NCBI GenBank assembly: GCA_009780695.1
Contig: WQZN01000013.1
Location: forward strand, 1 to 64,000
Length of the DNA stretch: 64,000 nt
Direction of reading: 5' to 3'
DNA from: Microbacteriaceae bacterium
Lineage (GTDB): Bacteria; Actinomycetota; Actinomycetes; Actinomycetales; Microbacteriaceae
The stretch's first letter is position 1; each line of letters begins with the position of its first letter. Of the stretch, positions 62,870 to 64,000 are shown piece after piece. The translations under genes were made by a program, and so were the position numbers. Below the pieces are notes generated by a model that saw nothing but the letters and a program-made list of their open reading frames with translations, did not search any database and was not told where the DNA came from.

Positions 62870-63466
62870 GTGCTCTCGGTCGTCGTTCTCATCTCCGGGG
62901 GCGGGTCGAATCTGCGCGCGCTGCTCGAAGCCGCGGCGGATGCCGAATACCCTGCCCGCATCGTCGCCGTGGGCACCGACCGCCCCGACGCGGAAGGCCT
63001 GCGCCACGCCGAGGAGTTCGGAATCCCGACGTTCTCGGTCGCCCTGTCCGACTTCGAGAGCCGCGCGGCCTGGGGCGACGAGCTGCTGAACCAGATCCGG
63101 CAGTGGCAGCCCGACCTGACCGTGCTCTCGGGCTTCATGCGCCTGCTGCCGGCGGGCGTCGTCGAGGCGCTCTCGCCGCACCTCATCAACACCCACCCGG
63201 CGTTCCTGCCCGAGTTCCCGGGCGCACACGCCGTGCGCGACGCCGTCGCCGCGGGCGCGACGCAGACCGGGGCGAGCCTCATCGTGGTCGACAACGGCGT
63301 CGACACGGGCCCGATCATCGCGCGCGAGCGCATCGCCGTGGAGCCGGGCGACACCGAAGCCGCACTCCACGAGCGCATCAAGCCCGTCGAGCGCCGCCTG
63401 CTGATCCAGGCCGTGCTCGACATCGCCAACGGAAATCTCGATCTTAAGGAGCTGGCCCGCGCATGA
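62870..63466 (+). CDS. purN: phosphoribosylglycinamide formyltransferase
   Basis: Formyl-THF-dependent third step of purine synthesis. 198 residues: [18 protein letters not shown] (GAR binding), [18 protein letters not shown], the catalytic [19 protein letters not shown] (His) and [15 protein letters not shown] (Asp). GTG start, leaderless. Overlaps purH by 4 bp (ATGA), giving a purN-purH operon. Confidence 0.96.
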   Translation: MLSVVVLISGGGSNLRALLEAAADAEYPARIVAVGTDRPDAEGLRHAEEFGIPTFSVALSDFESRAAWGDELLNQIRQWQPDLTVLSGFMRLLPAGVVEALSPHLINTHPAFLPEFPGAHAVRDAVAAGATQTGASLIVVDNGVDTGPIIARERIAVEPGDTEAALHERIKPVERRLLIQAVLDIANGNLDLKELARA

Positions 63467-64000
63467 GTGCCCACGCCGCCGACCCGAGCCTGTACCGCGA
63501 CCGCGACGTCGTCCCCGTGCGACGCGCCCTGATCTCCCTGTCCGACAAGACCGACCTCGACGTGCTCGCGAAGGCGCTCGACGCGGCCGGCGTCGAGATC
63601 GTCTCGACCGGCTCGACCGCGGCGACGATCCGCGCGCTCGGCATCGCCGTCACCGACGTCGCGAGCGTCACGGGCTTCCCCGAGTCGCTCGGCGGCCGCG
63701 TCAAGACGCTGCACCCCTCGGTGCACGCGGGCCTGCTCGCCGACCTGCGCCTCGAGGACCACGAGAACCAGCTCGCCGAGCTCGGCATCAAGCCGTTCGA
63801 GCTCGTCGTCGTGAACCTCTACCCGTTCAAAGAGACGGTGGCCTCGGGTGCCCAGGGCAACGACGTCGTCGAGCAGATCGACATCGGCGGCCCCGCCATG
63901 GTGCGCGCCTCTGCGAAGAACTACGCGAACGTCGCGATCGTCGTCTCGCGCGCGTCGTACCCCGCCGTCATCGAGGCCGTGCAGGCCGGCGGCACCTCGC
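63463..64000 (+). CDS. purH: bifunctional AICAR formyltransferase/IMP cyclohydrolase, N-terminal part
   Basis: Last two steps of IMP synthesis. Only the first ~179 residues are inside the window; the gene runs off the right edge. The visible part is the MGS-like IMP cyclohydrolase domain: [89 protein letters not shown]. Product IMP feeds guaB and guaA earlier in the window. Confidence 0.96.
   Translation, partial: MSAHAADPSLYRDRDVVPVRRALISLSDKTDLDVLAKALDAAGVEIVSTGSTAATIRALGIAVTDVASVTGFPESLGGRVKTLHPSVHAGLLADLRLEDHENQLAELGIKPFELVVVNLYPFKETVASGAQGNDVVEQIDIGGPAMVRASAKNYANVAIVVSRASYPAVIEAVQAGGTS

Overview
The window is about 64 kb of high-GC actinobacterial chromosome. Gene order and gene families point to the Microbacteriaceae (Microbacterium or a close relative). 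Evidence: actinobacterial housekeeping order (rpsM-rpsK-rpoA-rplQ, truA, rplM-rpsI-glmM, coaA/glmS, alr-tsaE, tsaB-rimI-tsaD, groES, guaB-guaB3, guaA, pcrA, sucCD, perM-purN-purH), strong GC3 codon use, many GTG starts, 4-bp ATGA/GTGA stop-start overlaps, and very frequent promoter-like TANNNT hexamers 6-8 nt upstream of start codons, which is the leaderless layout typical of actinobacteria. No tRNA, rRNA, CRISPR array, IS element or prophage gene was recognised. The taxonomic call is inference.

Layout. 1-3.1 kb: end of the ribosomal/alpha operon (rpsM, rpsK, rpoA, rplQ), then a SEC-C protein. 3.1-7 kb: truA, then an opposite-strand nonulosonic-acid (sialic-acid-like) cassette (neuA-like, a short neuB-like gene, a DUF6716-type glycosyltransferase) lying between truA and rplM. 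7-21.2 kb: rplM-rpsI-glmM, a tandem-GNAT protein, coaA divergent from glmS, acpS-alr-tsaE-DUF2891, an inverted 5-oxoprolinase operon pxpABC, and tsaB-rimI-tsaD. 21.3-30 kb: a Pro-rich DUF4190 protein, a THUMP-like methyltransferase, groES under two CIRCE operators, rarD, guaB, an F420-type oxidoreductase, a MalY/PatB aminotransferase and guaB3. 30-36.4 kb: an NMT1/TauA-type ABC importer divergent from a CitA/CitB-type two-component pair, then a nucleotidyltransferase-fold protein. 36.4-42.6 kb: an unrecognised protein, a KhtT/KhtU-like K+/H+ antiporter, SURF1, a DUF3817 protein and guaA. 42.7-50 kb: NUDIX, two DGPF/YciI proteins with an ECF42-type sigma factor, a TPR protein, BI-1, a GT-C-like membrane protein, GlpQ and a small MT0933-like protein. 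50-64 kb: PcrA helicase, amidohydrolase, membrane proteins, a RimB/RimK pair, sucCD, a VOC protein, MarR divergent from an esterase, PerM, purN and the start of purH.

How the genes connect. Much of the window is information processing and nucleotide metabolism (guaB, guaA, purN, purH, the t6A genes tsaE/B/D, truA). Cell-wall precursor genes (glmM, glmS, alr) and a surface-glycan cassette are interleaved. Two proteins carry RCK_C (TrkA-C) domains, the fold that can bind c-di-AMP: the KhtT-like subunit and, unusually, the C-terminus of the RimK-family glutamate ligase.

Most notable non-coding content: at least five unrelated families of 50-100 bp imperfect palindromes sit between genes, usually just after stop codons and often between convergent genes. 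Two families occur as tandem pairs or in two to three copies inside this window. Other regulatory signals are a double CIRCE around the groES promoter, three ATTCC-NN-GGAAT palindromes between marR and an esterase, a 24-bp direct repeat between the ABC importer and the two-component genes, and a groES terminator tail that looks like the rarD -10 box. All functional assignments come from reading motifs and gene order; no searches were run.
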